From Salvia splendens (Eukaryota > Streptophyta > Magnoliopsida > Lamiales > Lamiaceae), in assembly GCF_004379255.2 (NCBI RefSeq), contig NC_056037.1, positions 16,316,902 through 16,380,901 on the forward strand: DNA of 64,000 nucleotides. The letters run 5' to 3'. A program made the position numbers and the translations under genes. The notes under the pieces are model-generated. The model made no database searches, was not told where the DNA came from, and saw only the letters and a program-made list of their open reading frames with translations. Numbering within the stretch: the stretch's first letter is position 1; each line of letters starts with the position of its first letter. Positions 21,601 through 33,960 of the stretch are shown in pieces.

Positions 21601-24600
21601 TTACTGTATTGTATGGGTTTAGGGTTTTTGGATTAAACATAAATGCTATGTTGTTTGCATATTCAAATGAACTACATATTCTATTTTATGATATAATAAC
21701 CTCATGTGATGAGGTAATGGAACTGACCTGTTTTCCTATTATCTATAACCTAGTTGCTTTGAAGTATTGAATTGATATAATGAAGTTATCTATGTATTAT
21801 ATGAAATAATATACATTGACTGGATGTATGTAAAAGGCTTAGAAAAGTAATAATCTATTGCACATTTTATAAGTAACTTTGAATTAACTTTGAATTCACT
21901 GAATATACTATTTTATTATGTGATAAACTCATGTAAAGAGGTAATATTTAATGTGTTGCATGTTTAATATAGATAAAGGTTTATCTCCAGAGGCTGGAAG
22001 GTAAAAAGTGAAGTCTAAGCTATTTTTTTTTAAATATTGAATTGACATGGTATAGTTAACTAGTATGTATTCAGTAATGAAATCTAATACATATTATATG
22101 AAGTAACTATAACTGTAGATCATATAAATGTGTATAACTGTGACGATAGGTAAAAAGTGAAGTATAACCTAGGTAAAAAGTGAAGTTAACTAGCATGTAA
22201 ATATATAGTAATGAAGTTAAAACCCTGCTCCTACTGTATAATCCTATGAAGTATTAAATTGGTAAAATGAGGTAATAAAACATAATAATGAAGTAGTAGA
22301 CACTAAATATGAAGTATCTATTTACTGTGTTGTATAGGCTTAGGGTTTTAGGATTAAACTTAACTGCTGCGCTGTTTGCACATTTAAATGAACTACATAT
22401 TCTATTAGATGAAATAGTAAATTGTTAAGATGAAGTAATAAATTATGCTATTGAAGTAATATAAATGACATGTTTATACAGTATGGTTTATTACTAAAAT
22501 GAAGTAATAAATTAAGATAATGAAGTAACAGAGTCCAAATAATAATATTCTATTTTTCAGTGTTGAATGGGTTTAGCATTTTAGGATTAAACTTAACTGC
22601 TTTATTGTTTGCATATTCAAATGAACTACATATTCTATTTGATGATATAATAACCTTATGTGATGGAGGTAATGCAGCTGACCTGTTTTCCTATTATCTA
22701 TAACCTAGTTGTTGTGAAGTATCTATATGTTGACATGGTGTAGTTAACTAGTATGTATTAAGTAATGAAATCTAATACCTATTATATGAAGTATCTATAA
22801 CTGTAGCTCATATAAATGCATATAACTGTGTACATAGCTAAAAAGTGAAGTATAACCTAGGTAAAAAGTGAAGTTAACTGGTATGTAAATTGATAGTAAT
22901 GAAGTTAATGCCCTACTATGTAAACTATGAAGTATTAAATTGATAAAATGAAGTAAAAAAACATGATAATGAAGTAACAGACTCTAATTATGAACTACCT
23001 ATTTACTGTGTTGTATGAGTTTAGGGTTTTAGGATTGAACTTGACTGCTGTGTTGTTTGCACATATAAATGAACTACATATTCTTTTTAATGATGTAGCA
23101 AATTGATAAGATGAACTAATGGAAATAACCTGTTTTAATATAACCTAGTTACTGTGCTTAGACCTTGACCGTTGTCTAATTTTTAATGTGTTGTATGTTT
23201 TATATAGCCAAAGGTTCGTCTCTATCAGTATTGGATGCAGCTAAAGGTCCCAAAAATTCTGTTCTGGAAGGTAAAAAGTGAATTCTAAGCTATTTTTGTT
23301 CTAAAATATTGATGATGATAACAGAATGTAGTTAACTAGTATTAATTGTATTTTTTGTTGATGATGATGATGATGTTGATGCAGCCGACAAGAAATTGGA
23401 GGCTATACAGGAAACCTTTACGCCCATTAATGAACTTCAAGGTTAAATTCCAAAACTACCATTATGGTTTGATTTAATACAACATGTCATTTCATTCATT
23501 GACTAAAATAGTCCTCTTTTTTTTCAGAAATGATTAATCTGAAGCAAACATCTGGTGGTAATTTTTGTAATGATGAAAGGCAGACAAAATATAAGCACGA
23601 TAAGCTGCAAATTACAGTGAACAAAGGTTCGTTTTAAAATAAATTTTAGTTGCAGTGACCTAAATAAGTTAACTGGTGAACTAAATAAACCTATGAAGTA
23701 GTAAATTAATAAAATGAAGTAATAAAACATGATAATGAAGTAACAAACTCTAATTATGAACTACCTATTTACTGTGTTGTATGGGTTTAGGGTTTTAGGA
23801 TTGAACTTGACTGTTGTGTTGTTTGCACATACAAATGAACTACATATTCTTTTTATTGAAGTAGTAAATTGATAAGATGAAGTAATGGAAATAACATGTT
23901 TTCATATAACCTAGTTATTGTGCTTAGATCTTGACCGTTGTCTAATTTTTAATGTGTGTATGTTTTATATAGCCAAAGGTTTGTCTCTATCGATATTGGA
24001 TGCAGCTCTGGAAGGTAAAAAGTGAATTCTAAGCTATTTTTGTTCTAAAATATTGATGATGATAACAGAATGTAGTTAACTAGTATTAATTGTATTTTTC
24101 GTTGATGATGATGATGATGTTGATGCAGCCGACAAGAAATTGAAGGCTATACAGGAAACCTTTACGCCCATTAATGAACTTCAAGGTTAAATTCCAAAAC
24201 TGCTATTACGGTTTGATTTAATACAACATATCATTTCATTCATTGACTAAAATAGTCCTTTTTTTTTCAGAAATGATGAATCTGAAGCAAACATCTGGTG
24301 GTAATGATTGTAATGATGAAAGGCGGACAAAAAATAAGCATGATAAGCTGCAAAATACAGTGAACAAAGGTTCGTTTTAAAATAAATTTTAGTTACAATG
24401 ACCTAAATAAGATAACTGATGAACTAAATAATTTTACTTGCATATTTAGGCACAAAGAGAATGAGGGAAACAGAAAGTGCTTTACCTAGTGGGGTACAGA
24501 CAGATAAGGATAAGGATAAGCGAAGAAAGCAGATTGCTGAGAAAGTTGCAGAATCGGCAAATGTACAAGGGAATGATGCTAAAAAAGTACAAGGGAAAGG

Positions 24601-27600
24601 TAAAAAGTTCGCCCGTAATGATGCTAAAGATGATGCATGTAGACCTACTGTCCAGAGAGTTCTATGTCTTAAGAGAGGACCAAGGAAATTTATTGAAGCG
24701 ATTCAATCGCTTAATGATGATCAGAGAGATGTTGTAGAGGATATGGGGTTTGGCAGCCTTTTGCACTTCAACTTAACATATATCCCAGCGAAGCTCGCAT
24801 TTGAGATTCTTGATCATTTTGATCAAGATACATACGGTGTAGTATACCAACGTGGTATACTACATATTGGGCATGATGATGTGTGGGCTACCTTGGGGTT
24901 GCCAAATAGTGGTTTGAGGTTAGAGGATAATGGACATCAAAAGACCAACAAGTTCATAAACGAGATTGCTGAATCTGTCTGTCGAAAGAGGTCTAACATG
25001 GGTGCAAAGATGCTTATAGATATGATGTTAAGTGATATCTATGGAGGGGAGAAGTTCAGGAAGATATTCCTGATTTTGGTTGATACAATCTTGATCAACC
25101 CTTCGGGAGATGGGTACTTGCACACGCAGATTGAAGAGGTCATCCATGACATTGATAATGTCAACGAATATAACTGGTGTGGGTATGTCATTGACAGCCT
25201 ACTCGATGCCCATAAGACCTGGGCTCGAAACAAGGACAAACCATTCGCTGACCCAATTTCATTTCTGGTGGTAAATTTTAAATTCAATAATTTATTAACC
25301 TTTAATAAATATATTTTAAATGTGAACTTTACTAATGATAGCTTTCATTTTGTAGCCATGCTATGTGGATAGGATTGTGCTTCGATCGAGGCTTGTTACC
25401 CGAACATTCCCAACCATAAAGGACTGGACAAGCACGTTAATCCATGAACGCGAGAAATTGGAGCTTGAGCCCGGGCCATTTGGAAGAGACATTGAGGAGC
25501 CCATCTTTGACCCCAGAAGATGCTACAAGTCTGAAGAACCTGCCAAGGAGAATAATGTGTCCTCCTCTGGGGCAAAGCCCAAAAATATCTCTCTGACAGC
25601 CCAACATAGAAGTACTGTTGTCAACCTTATGGGAAAGGCTGCTGATGTCCTAGGGGAGCTGATGAAGGAGCTCGAAGATGGGGCAGACGATCTAAAGAAT
25701 GATGGCTGCTCTAAATTTGCAGCCAAATGCTCAATGAAGATGATGGGGTTACATGAGATGGAGCCAAAAGAAGAGGCGAATGATGTCCAATCAATGTCTC
25801 AAGCAATGGAAGAAGATGATCTTGACAATCCAGAGTTCATTGCTGCTATAGCGAAGGTGATGAGGGTGGTAGAACAAAGGAAGAAATGGCAAACAGAAGG
25901 GCCTTCCTTTGATCTAGGATTTGAGTTTCATGAAAGAAACGTAAGTTGACGATGGGCTGCATCGTGATGTTGTGGTTGGAGTGTTGTGTTATTGGGTTGT
26001 AATTTATAAAACACATTAGTGGTTTTTGTTGTATTTTGGGATGAACTAAACTTTTTTGTTGTATTATATGGTTTTTGTAACCAACTGACTTTCTCCATTT
26101 TGGGTTTTTAAAATGAAGATTACTTGTTCATTGGGTTTTGTTTGTATTGTTGTTTATTATATACAGGTTGATACTACACCGACAAGGGATATAGATCCCG
26201 GAAACTACATCTTTGAGGCTGTGCAGTTCATGCCTGTCCAAGATTTGGACAAGGTAAGAAGTTGTACTTGCCTCTTATTCATTCTGGATGAAGTAATATT
26301 TAGTTGTATTGAAGTAAATGTCTCACTGAATGAACCACATGATTATATAACACTATTGGCATGATATTCCACCATCAATCATCAATGTTGATGCTGGACT
26401 TAGGGGAAACTTAGAAGTTAATCTAGTGGCAGAGGTAATATGACAATAGCTAGATGTGTACCTCCTATATCATGAAGTAAATTGTTCTTGAAATGAATCA
26501 TCTTTTGAATGGACGTATTGCCACTACCAGGATTTTAATACGCCATGTGTAGTTCAACATGGAGCAAATATGAGATCGCATACAGATAATGAGCCAAAAG
26601 ATGATGGAGCAAAGGTATAAATTTATTCTGGATGAAGTAATATTTAGTTGTGATGAAGTAAATATCTCACTTATTGAACAATCTGATTATATAATACTTT
26701 ATTATTAATGTGATTGCTACCGAATTACTTCATTATTAATATGATACACTACATCATGGAAAAACTTATATCTATATTTTGGTCAATAGAATGTTAATGT
26801 GGTTGCGGAAATACAGTTAGTTATTGATGCTTACAAGGAAATAGACATGTATGTTGATTTCATGGATAGTGGTCCAGTTGGTAACATGGTGGGGACTGAG
26901 ATCATTGTCTACAATGCTAACAAGGTAATCCTGTGCAAATTAAGAATAATATTTATTGTCAAACACAACATGCTATGCATAATTATTCATTCTGGATGAA
27001 GTAATATTTAATTGTAATGAAGTAATCGTATGTCTGAATGAACTATCTGGTTAAATAATACTACTGGCAGGAAAATAATATACCAATGGCAGACGTTACT
27101 CGATCATTCAACTTCAGTGTTGATGCTGGACTTAGGGGAAACTTAGAATTTAATTTAGTGGCAGAGGTAATATGATAATAGCTAGAAGCTTGCTTCCTTT
27201 ATGATGAATTAAATTTTCCTTGAAATGAATCATTTTTTGAATGGACATATTGCCACTACCAGGATTTTAATACGCCGTGTGTAGTTCAACATGGAACAAA
27301 TGTGAGATGGCATACATATAATGGGCCAAAAGATGATGGAGTAAAGGTATAAATCTAAATTACACAAGCAAAATTCGTCATCCTCCAACAACACACAACA
27401 TACAACCATGTGACATGATTCCTTTTCTTTTTCAATCCATGTTTACAATTGCCAACCCAACATGCTATGCATAATTATTCATTCAGGATGAAGTAATATT
27501 TAGTTGTGATGAATTAAACATCTCACTGAATGAACTATCTGATTATATAAAACTTATATCTATATTTTGGTGAACAGAATGCTAATGTGGCTGCTGAAAT

Positions 27601-29297
27601 ACAGTCAGTTATTGATGCTTACAAGGAAATAGACATGGATGATGATTTCATGGATAGTGGTCCAGTTGGTAAGGTACGGACTGAGGGCATTGTTTACAAT
27701 GCTAACAAGGTAATCCTGTGCAAATTAAGAATCTGATAATATATAATCTGCTTCTTGTTGTTTATATACAAGTGATTTATTTATTGCAAACAATAGATCA
27801 AAACTTTGAAGGGTCGAATGGAGGTACGTACTAGAACAGAGAAAACTATTTCTCATGCATTGCGATCTCCATTCGCTGACAGACCGGTTAAGATTACAAA
27901 CAAGCTCAGTATAGATGAGAAAGAATCATATTACTGGATTCTTGTAACACATGAAAGAGACGGGTATGATTTCTAATATTGTCTCTTGTTTTCTAATATT
28001 ATATGAAACCATTAACATATCCAATAATAGAATGTGAAATACCAACATGTATTATATAATGTGCAGATTAGTACTTGTTTATGACGACGATGTTGTGAAA
28101 GTTACAAAGATGGAAATGTGTTCTTTGATACCTTGGCAATTGATTGTGGTTGGCGTTATAGATGTATGGGCTTCCTACCTCAACAACATAGAAGAATTTC
28201 GATCACAGTACTCATCAAGACGGCTATTCTTCACCACGTACCCATATGTAAGTACAAATTATTGAAAATATACTAAGATTGTATGTTATGAGGATCCTAA
28301 CTACATTAATATTAATATGCAGTTGTACACCATTGTGACAAAGCCTCAATCCATGGATGTCAACACAGTTATTGCAAACTTCTGTAACAACTTGGACAGA
28401 GAGTTGAAGGAAATACCATATTTCAAATGGGAAGATGTGAACACGGTACAAACATCATTAGTATTACTTCAAGTCTGATTTATGTCTTCATCATGTTTCC
28501 TGTTACTACATTTTTTAGATTGTTCATAGTACTTCATTCGTACACTTTATTACTTCATTCATGTTGCATGTTACTTCATTCGTACACTATATTACTTCAA
28601 TCATGTTTCCTGTTACTTCATTTTTCATATTGTTCATAGTACTTCATTCGTATACTTTATTACTTCATTCATGTTGCTTGTTACTTCATTCAATAGGTAT
28701 TGTTCCCCATATGTGCAAATCAGCATTATTATGCTGTTTGTTTTTGCTTCAAGACAAATGCTATTGCTGTAATTGACAATTCTGCAAACGGGGATGACAA
28801 TGACCTCACAATAAATTATGGTCACATTCCAGAAATATTGGTTCGTATTCTTCTCTTATGATTGAATTTTATAGCACATACATATGAATACACACAACTA
28901 TAAATGACATGTATTTGTTTTGTACATGCAGAGATCATACTTTTGTCACTTCCTCACCAAGAATGGTCTCCACGCATATTGTAAAATCGTGTCTAACTCC
29001 AAAATGCAGAGATTGAAAATGCCATGGAGGACAGTTGATAACGTTGAAGATTGTGGAGTATTTCTAATACGGCATATGGAAACGTACAAGGGTGAGCGAG
29101 AAGGTTGCTGGAATTGTGGCTTGAAGAAATCAAGTCCGGGTGTGCTTCAGAGCTTGAGGGCTAAATATTGCTTGGCGCTGATGTTAGCCGAAACAGCCAC
29201 GAAAGCTTCAACAATAAAATTGTTACAGCAACGTATTACGAAGAGGAAAGCAAACACATTGAAATTGATGTTGAGAAAATTGTTGCAGCATATTTAA
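18697..29297 (+). CDS. Ulp1-like cysteine protease (peptidase C48) gene of the MULE, multi-exon
   Basis: The ATG at 18697 opens a basic exon (18697-18766); then 18845-18952, a candidate at 19832 on, small exons at 23.2-24.4 kb, a main exon 24450-25270 (FGSLLHFNLTYIPAKLAFEI, DDVWATLGLP), 25356-25940, 26167-26253, repeated small exons to 27709, then 27797-27963, 28067-28247, 28323-28445, 28697-28840 and 28932-29297. All show GT/AG edges and keep frame where tested. The C48 domain is at the end: His in NQHYYAVCF, Asp in IAVIDNS and Cys in DNVEDCGVFLIRHMETY. The oxyanion Gln expected six residues before Cys appears to be Val. Such proteins deconjugate SUMO or act in transposition; the role here is unknown. 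Middle exon boundaries are approximate. Confidence 0.72.
20032..21508 (-). mobile_element. Solo LTR (copia-like) in a Ulp1-gene intron
   Basis: 1,477 bp between a perfect 5-bp duplication CTACA (20027-20031 and 21509-21513). Read on the minus strand it begins TGTTAGGTTTTGTATACTAG and ends GCCAACCCCTTCA, with a TATA box (TAATATAAATAGGAG) near 20490-20502. No internal region follows, so it arose by LTR-LTR recombination. The empty site (CAAATGAACTACATATT) matches the local intron repeat. Confidence 0.88.
23210..24372 (+). repeat. Tandem duplication of a three-exon block, 744-bp period
   Basis: Exon-like segments at about 23211-23272, 23385-23442 and 23528-23626 recur at about 23974-24015, 24129-24186 and 24272-24370. 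They begin CCAAAGGTT(C/T)GTCTCTATC, CCGACAAGAAATTG and AAATGAT(T/G)AATCTGAAGCAA. The offset is 744 bp for the second and third. The first exon of the second copy lacks about 21 bp. Each segment is bounded by AG and GT, so both copies could be spliced in. Confidence 0.8.
26358..27709 (+). repeat. Second tandem exon-block duplication in the Ulp1-like gene
   Basis: Exons 27071-27166, 27263-27346 and 27578-27709 repeat those at about 26358-26432 (first part degenerate), 26531-26614 and 26790-26922. Translations match, for example DAGLRGNLE, DFNTPCVVQHG and IDAYKEIDM. Offsets are about 732 to 788 bp, so this is separate from the 23-24 kb duplication. Confidence 0.8.
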
Positions 29298-30045
29298 AGA
29301 AGAAATGATCATTTTAGTAGATCAAATTTTGTATTCGACATACATCTGTTATGAACATTGAATAAAGTACCACGCTTTCTAATGTTGTTCATTATTAGCC
29401 TATACTACTGCATTTGGTAACAGATTTAGTTCATTTCAGAAATCTTAGTTCATTTCAAAGATCTATTGATAAATGGAAAATATTTCATATAAAGTAAGAT
29501 TAATAATCTACTCCTACAATACATTTTGTCTATTCTCTTTAAGCTTGCAAAAAAGTCTAAACAAATTCAAATTCAAAATGTAAATGAAGTAAGAAACTAC
29601 ATGATTGAAGTACAGACGTAAGGGAATGCAGAATATAATTATCCGAATGAAGTAAATTTGGAACATAACTACTTGAACTAAATAGAACAACCAGCCTCAA
29701 CATCGGATTTTCCTCTTTAAATGTTGTTCAATATTAGCCAGTAATACTGCATTGGGTACCATATTTAGTTCATTTCTGAGATCTTAGTTCATTTTTGAGA
29801 TCTATTGATTATTGATAAGTGAATTACAAATGGAAAATATATAAAAGTAAGACTAAGAAAAACATTATAATAAAGAAAAAATAAGCCATTATAAAAACAC
29901 TTCAGTCTATTCTCTTTAAGCTTGCAAAAAGTTTTAACAAATTCAAATTCAAAATGTAAATGAAGTAAGAAACTACAGGAATGAAGTATAGAAGTAAGAG
30001 AATGAAGAACAGAAATATCCGAATGAAGTAATAAAACAACCAGCT

Positions 30046-33000
30046 TCAACATTGGTTTCTCCTCTTTTTCTTGTTCTTCTCCTCTTGTATCTTGTCACAA
30101 TTTCTTAAATCATGCCGACCAACCACGCCACATTTTCCACATTTCCGACCAGGCTTGGACATCTCTCTCATTTCCTTCTCAAGCCGGGAAAGACGTCGAC
30201 CTGAACCTTTGGTTTTGACGACATCTGGCGGATGAACATCTATTTGACTAGGGACATGTGATCCATAAAACTTCTCAATCATTAGTCTCTTTTCACTAAT
30301 TGACAACACACTTCCCTCACCAAGTACTTCTTTTCTCCCTTCAGCCATAATTTGTCTAAATGCTCGAATTTTATCACCATCTCCTTCAATAAGCCGTGCA
30401 ATATCATAAAAATCTCCATGCATATCTCTATACTCCTGCTTTTTCTCATCCACAACAATAAATGTTTCAATATCCTCATCAAACCCACAATGCACAACCT
30501 TGACAAATTTAGACTTCAACCAACGTCCTCCATGTAACTCATTAGGGATTAATTTCATTTTTTTGTTTCTCAAGACCCAAAAAATGTGACTGCATACAAG
30601 CCTAATCCTCCCAAACATCTTACAACTACATGCATATGAATCAAAAGATGTGGAGTATGACACAGTCCAGTTCTTCGAGAACTTGTCGTTGACTACATAA
30701 ATCTCATTCTCACCAATGATTGACACTGACACCATAGTGACATTGTCCACTGCTTCCTCAATCGCACTTTGAATTAGTTTGAAACCACTATCACTATATA
30801 TTGTCGAAGCATGCTTCTCGAGGGCTGAATTTGTTTTCAAAGTTGGAATTGTATTAAAATCCAAGTATTCTAGCCTATTGTTGTTGCTCCTTTGGCCATC
30901 CAATGCATTGTTGTAATTCATAAGAAATTCAACAAGATTAGAACGAGACTTGGAGTACCTCTTGAAGAATATGTTCTGAGATTCAGATATTGATGTTGTC
31001 TTTATTAGTGAACTCATTGGAAAATCCCTAAAGAATGCAGGCACCTGCAGTTCATTAGTTAACAAATATGCTTCAGAATAATGACAGAAATACTTCAGCG
31101 TATAGAAAATATGTTTCAAAAGAAGGATACATACCCAAAATTTTCGTGAGGCAAACATTGAGGAAAACCACTCATTGTCCTTAAGCCCATATTTTTCCAT
31201 TACTTTATTCCATTCTTCAGCAAATTCTTCAGGCTCTATCAACTCAGACCACACACAATTGTTTAACTCCTTTTTCAAGTCTTCATTGCCAAGTAGATTC
31301 TTTGGTAACTCTTCCACAACCTTAAACATGATGTGCCACGCACCATCGATGTCTTGTATCAACAAGGACTATTTTCACAGCAATCTTCATTCCCAAATCC
31401 TGATCAGTAATGATCAATTTTGGTGCAGAACCCATACATTTGACAAAACGTTCAAACAACCATGAGAAGGAATCAGCATTTTCTTTAGATAATAAGCCTG
31501 CACCAAATGCTACAGGTCTCCCATGATTGTCTTTTCCTGTGAACGGTGCAAATATCATGCAGTACCTGTATTACATCAATTCATCAAAAATGAGGTTATA
31601 AATAGTTCATTCTGTAAGGTATATACTTCAGACATTAAGAGTTTTACTAAATCCCAGTAAGAATTCTAAATACTTCTGCACTCACATCATTCCAGTGGAC
31701 TATTAAATCATTATTGACTACTGCTAGTACATTCTGTTGAGTTATTGCATTAATTCAGTAAATGTTTCATGCATATGCAAGTTGATCACATCAATAATCA
31801 TATCATTATAAACAACATACTGTTCGTACCTATTAGTTGAATAGGTTGTGTCAAACAATACTATATCACCGTAGAGATGGAAATTCTTCTTAGCAATGGT
31901 ATCACACCAGAAAAGATGAGTGAGCCTATCCTTAGAGTTCACCTCAAAATCATAGGTGAATGCTGGACAATTCTCTTTCTTTTGGCTCATCTCATTGAGT
32001 ACCATTTGTGCATCTGTCCTACTAGTATTTGCTCTCAAGTCGCGCCTATAGTTTATAACTTCTACTACCATGCAACCAACATAATCCAGCCAACCAAGAA
32101 CCTCATTCAGCAACTTAAAATTCAATGTAGGGCCTATGTTTGCACTTGCACAATCTAGTATAAATTTCTGGTGCAATAGGTCAATGTTGCGATTCAGCCT
32201 CATGAATCGCTTATGGCGTAACTCCACCATATCATGATTATGTATTTCATCAAATTTATTGATAACATAACCAATTCCTGTACAAAACTTAAAACCAATT
32301 TTAGCCTTGCAAAAACACTTCCTAGAAGAACATCTACGTTTTGACTCACGCCCTTGCATTTTCATTTTCCTCTGACCTTCTCTACTGCACACAACATACA
32401 ACCATGTGACATGATCCCCCTTCTTTTTTGATCCATGTTTACGAGTGTCAAACCCAATATGTCGTGCATACTTATTGTAGAACTCAGTAGCATCATCAAG
32501 TCTAAGAAAAATCTGTCCAATGTAAGGCTTCAGCTGGGATGGACAATCAGGTAAGTATGACACTGTTATAAAACATACAAACTTCTGTTAGTGGAAATTT
32601 TAAACAAAACAAAACATATTCATTCAACAAGCATATAAGTTCATTCGGTTGTATTACAACTTCATTTTAACCTGAAATTAGTTCATTATGTGTCGTATTG
32701 ATCGCATATAAACTATTGTTAGTGGAAAATGAAACCTAAACAAAACATATGCATTCAACAAGCATATAAGTTCATTCGGATGTATTACTACTTCATTATA
32801 ATCCATATTAGTTCATTATGGTTCGTATTGATCGCATACAAACTACTGTCGCATATAAACTACTGTTAGTGGAAAATAAAAACAAAACAAAATATATCCA
32901 TTCAACAAGAATATAAGTTCATTCCTCTGTATTACTACTTCATTATAATCAAATATTAGTTCATTATGAGTCGTATTTATCGCATACAATTAGAGCATGT

Positions 33001-33493
33001 CAGCATATCATATTACGATAAAAATACTTCATTAGTGAATTTTTTACCGCATTAATTCAACCTTTTACTTCGTTATGAATCTGTTTACACTATAGAATGA
33101 AAAAATTAAAAATTACAAACCTTCAGCTGAGTTACTTTCTCCTTCTAGCTCTGAATCTGAATCTGTATCGAATAGAGTGCCTCCTTGATATTGTAGATCA
33201 TCCAGAATTGATCCAAAACTAGCTTCTTCATTATTGGTCGATGAAGATCCATCTTCAACCGCAGAATTTGTCGGTGTTTTTCCTACTCCATCGAGATGCT
33301 GATGAATTTCACGTGTGGAATTCTCCATGGATGACAATTGAGGCAGATCGTGAATTGAAGGAATTGCGAAAACTAAGGCAGATCGATCGAGAATTTGATG
33401 CAGATCGCGATTAATCGACGATGCAGCAATTTCAAAACGATCGCGAATTGAGGAAGCAAAACCCGATGGAGTTGAAGCATTCGTATGCTGCAT
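30046..33493 (-). pseudogene. FAR1/SWIM-type MULE transposase, one frameshift
   Basis: Exons on the minus strand: 33493-33121, 32562-31830, 31565-31135 and 31044-30046, each with GT/AG introns. Order: acidic start; FAR1-type DNA-binding region (ATEFYNKYARHIGFDTRKHG, IHNHD); MULE catalytic domain with Asp in GDIVLFDTTYSTNRY and Asp in LIITDQDLGMKIAV; FFRDFPMSSLIKTTSISESQ; SWIM zinc finger CSCKMFGRIRLVCSH (CxCx9CxH); and a terminal CCHC knuckle CGKCGVVGRHDLRNC. The frame slips by one base at about 31344, between RHRWCV and WHIMFKVV, so the product is broken unless this is a sequencing error. It is transcribed opposite to the protease gene. Confidence 0.82.
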
Positions 33494-33960
33494 CGATCAG
33501 CAAAGTAGTGAAGCAGCAAACGATCGTGAATTGAAGGATTGAGACAGATCGCGATTGACAACAATTGCAGCAATTGCAAAACGATCGTGAAATGCGGATT
33601 GAGACAGATCGCGATTGAGGTAGATCGTGGAGATCGATGCAGATTGAAGAAGATTATACACCTAACGTAAATTGCAAGAAAATTGATGAAGATTGCGTAA
33701 AAATTGATGAAGATTGCGTGAAGATTGTGTGAAGATTGTATGAATTGAGAGAATGAAAGAGATTCACGTTTTTTATGAAGATTAATAAACTGATTTCCGA
33801 AAATACCCCTCAGCATGTTTTTATTGAATAAATAATTAAATTAATTGTAAATTAATTTTAACCACAAGATTAAAAAAGTGGACGACCCTAATTTGGTCTC
33901 TAGTTCGGCCCTTAAGAATGGTTCGACATTGATCACAACCTATATATATATCTATATAAA

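Larger units (their letters stand above)
18966..24440. repeat. Degenerate TGAAGTAAT repeats in MULE introns
   Basis: The phrase (A)TGAAGTA(A)T(A)AA recurs dozens of times at irregular spacing of 20-50 bp. Longer blocks such as TTAGGGTTTTAGGATTAAAC and CAAATGAACTACATATTCTA recur at about 0.7-1 kb intervals (for example near 19110, 21615, 22335, 23010 and 23790). The same motif appears inverted (TTACTTCATTC) at 28500-28690 and again in 35000-36820. No coding signal apart from the small exons noted. Confidence 0.8.
18364..33945. mobile_element. Large MULE with Ulp1-like protease and FAR1-type transposase
   Basis: Inverted termini: 18386-18416 reads CTTAAAGACCGAACTAGAGA then CCAAATTTAGG, and the complement of 33930-33895 reads CTTAAGGGCCGAACTAGAGA then CCAAATTAGGG. 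TA-rich sequence flanks both sides. The element carries a + strand C48 (Ulp1-like) protease gene and a - strand MULE transposase, the gene pair described for Kaonashi-type (KI) MULEs. The introns are full of TGAAGTAA-type repeats. A solo LTR sits inside, and one frameshift breaks the transposase. Confidence 0.8.
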
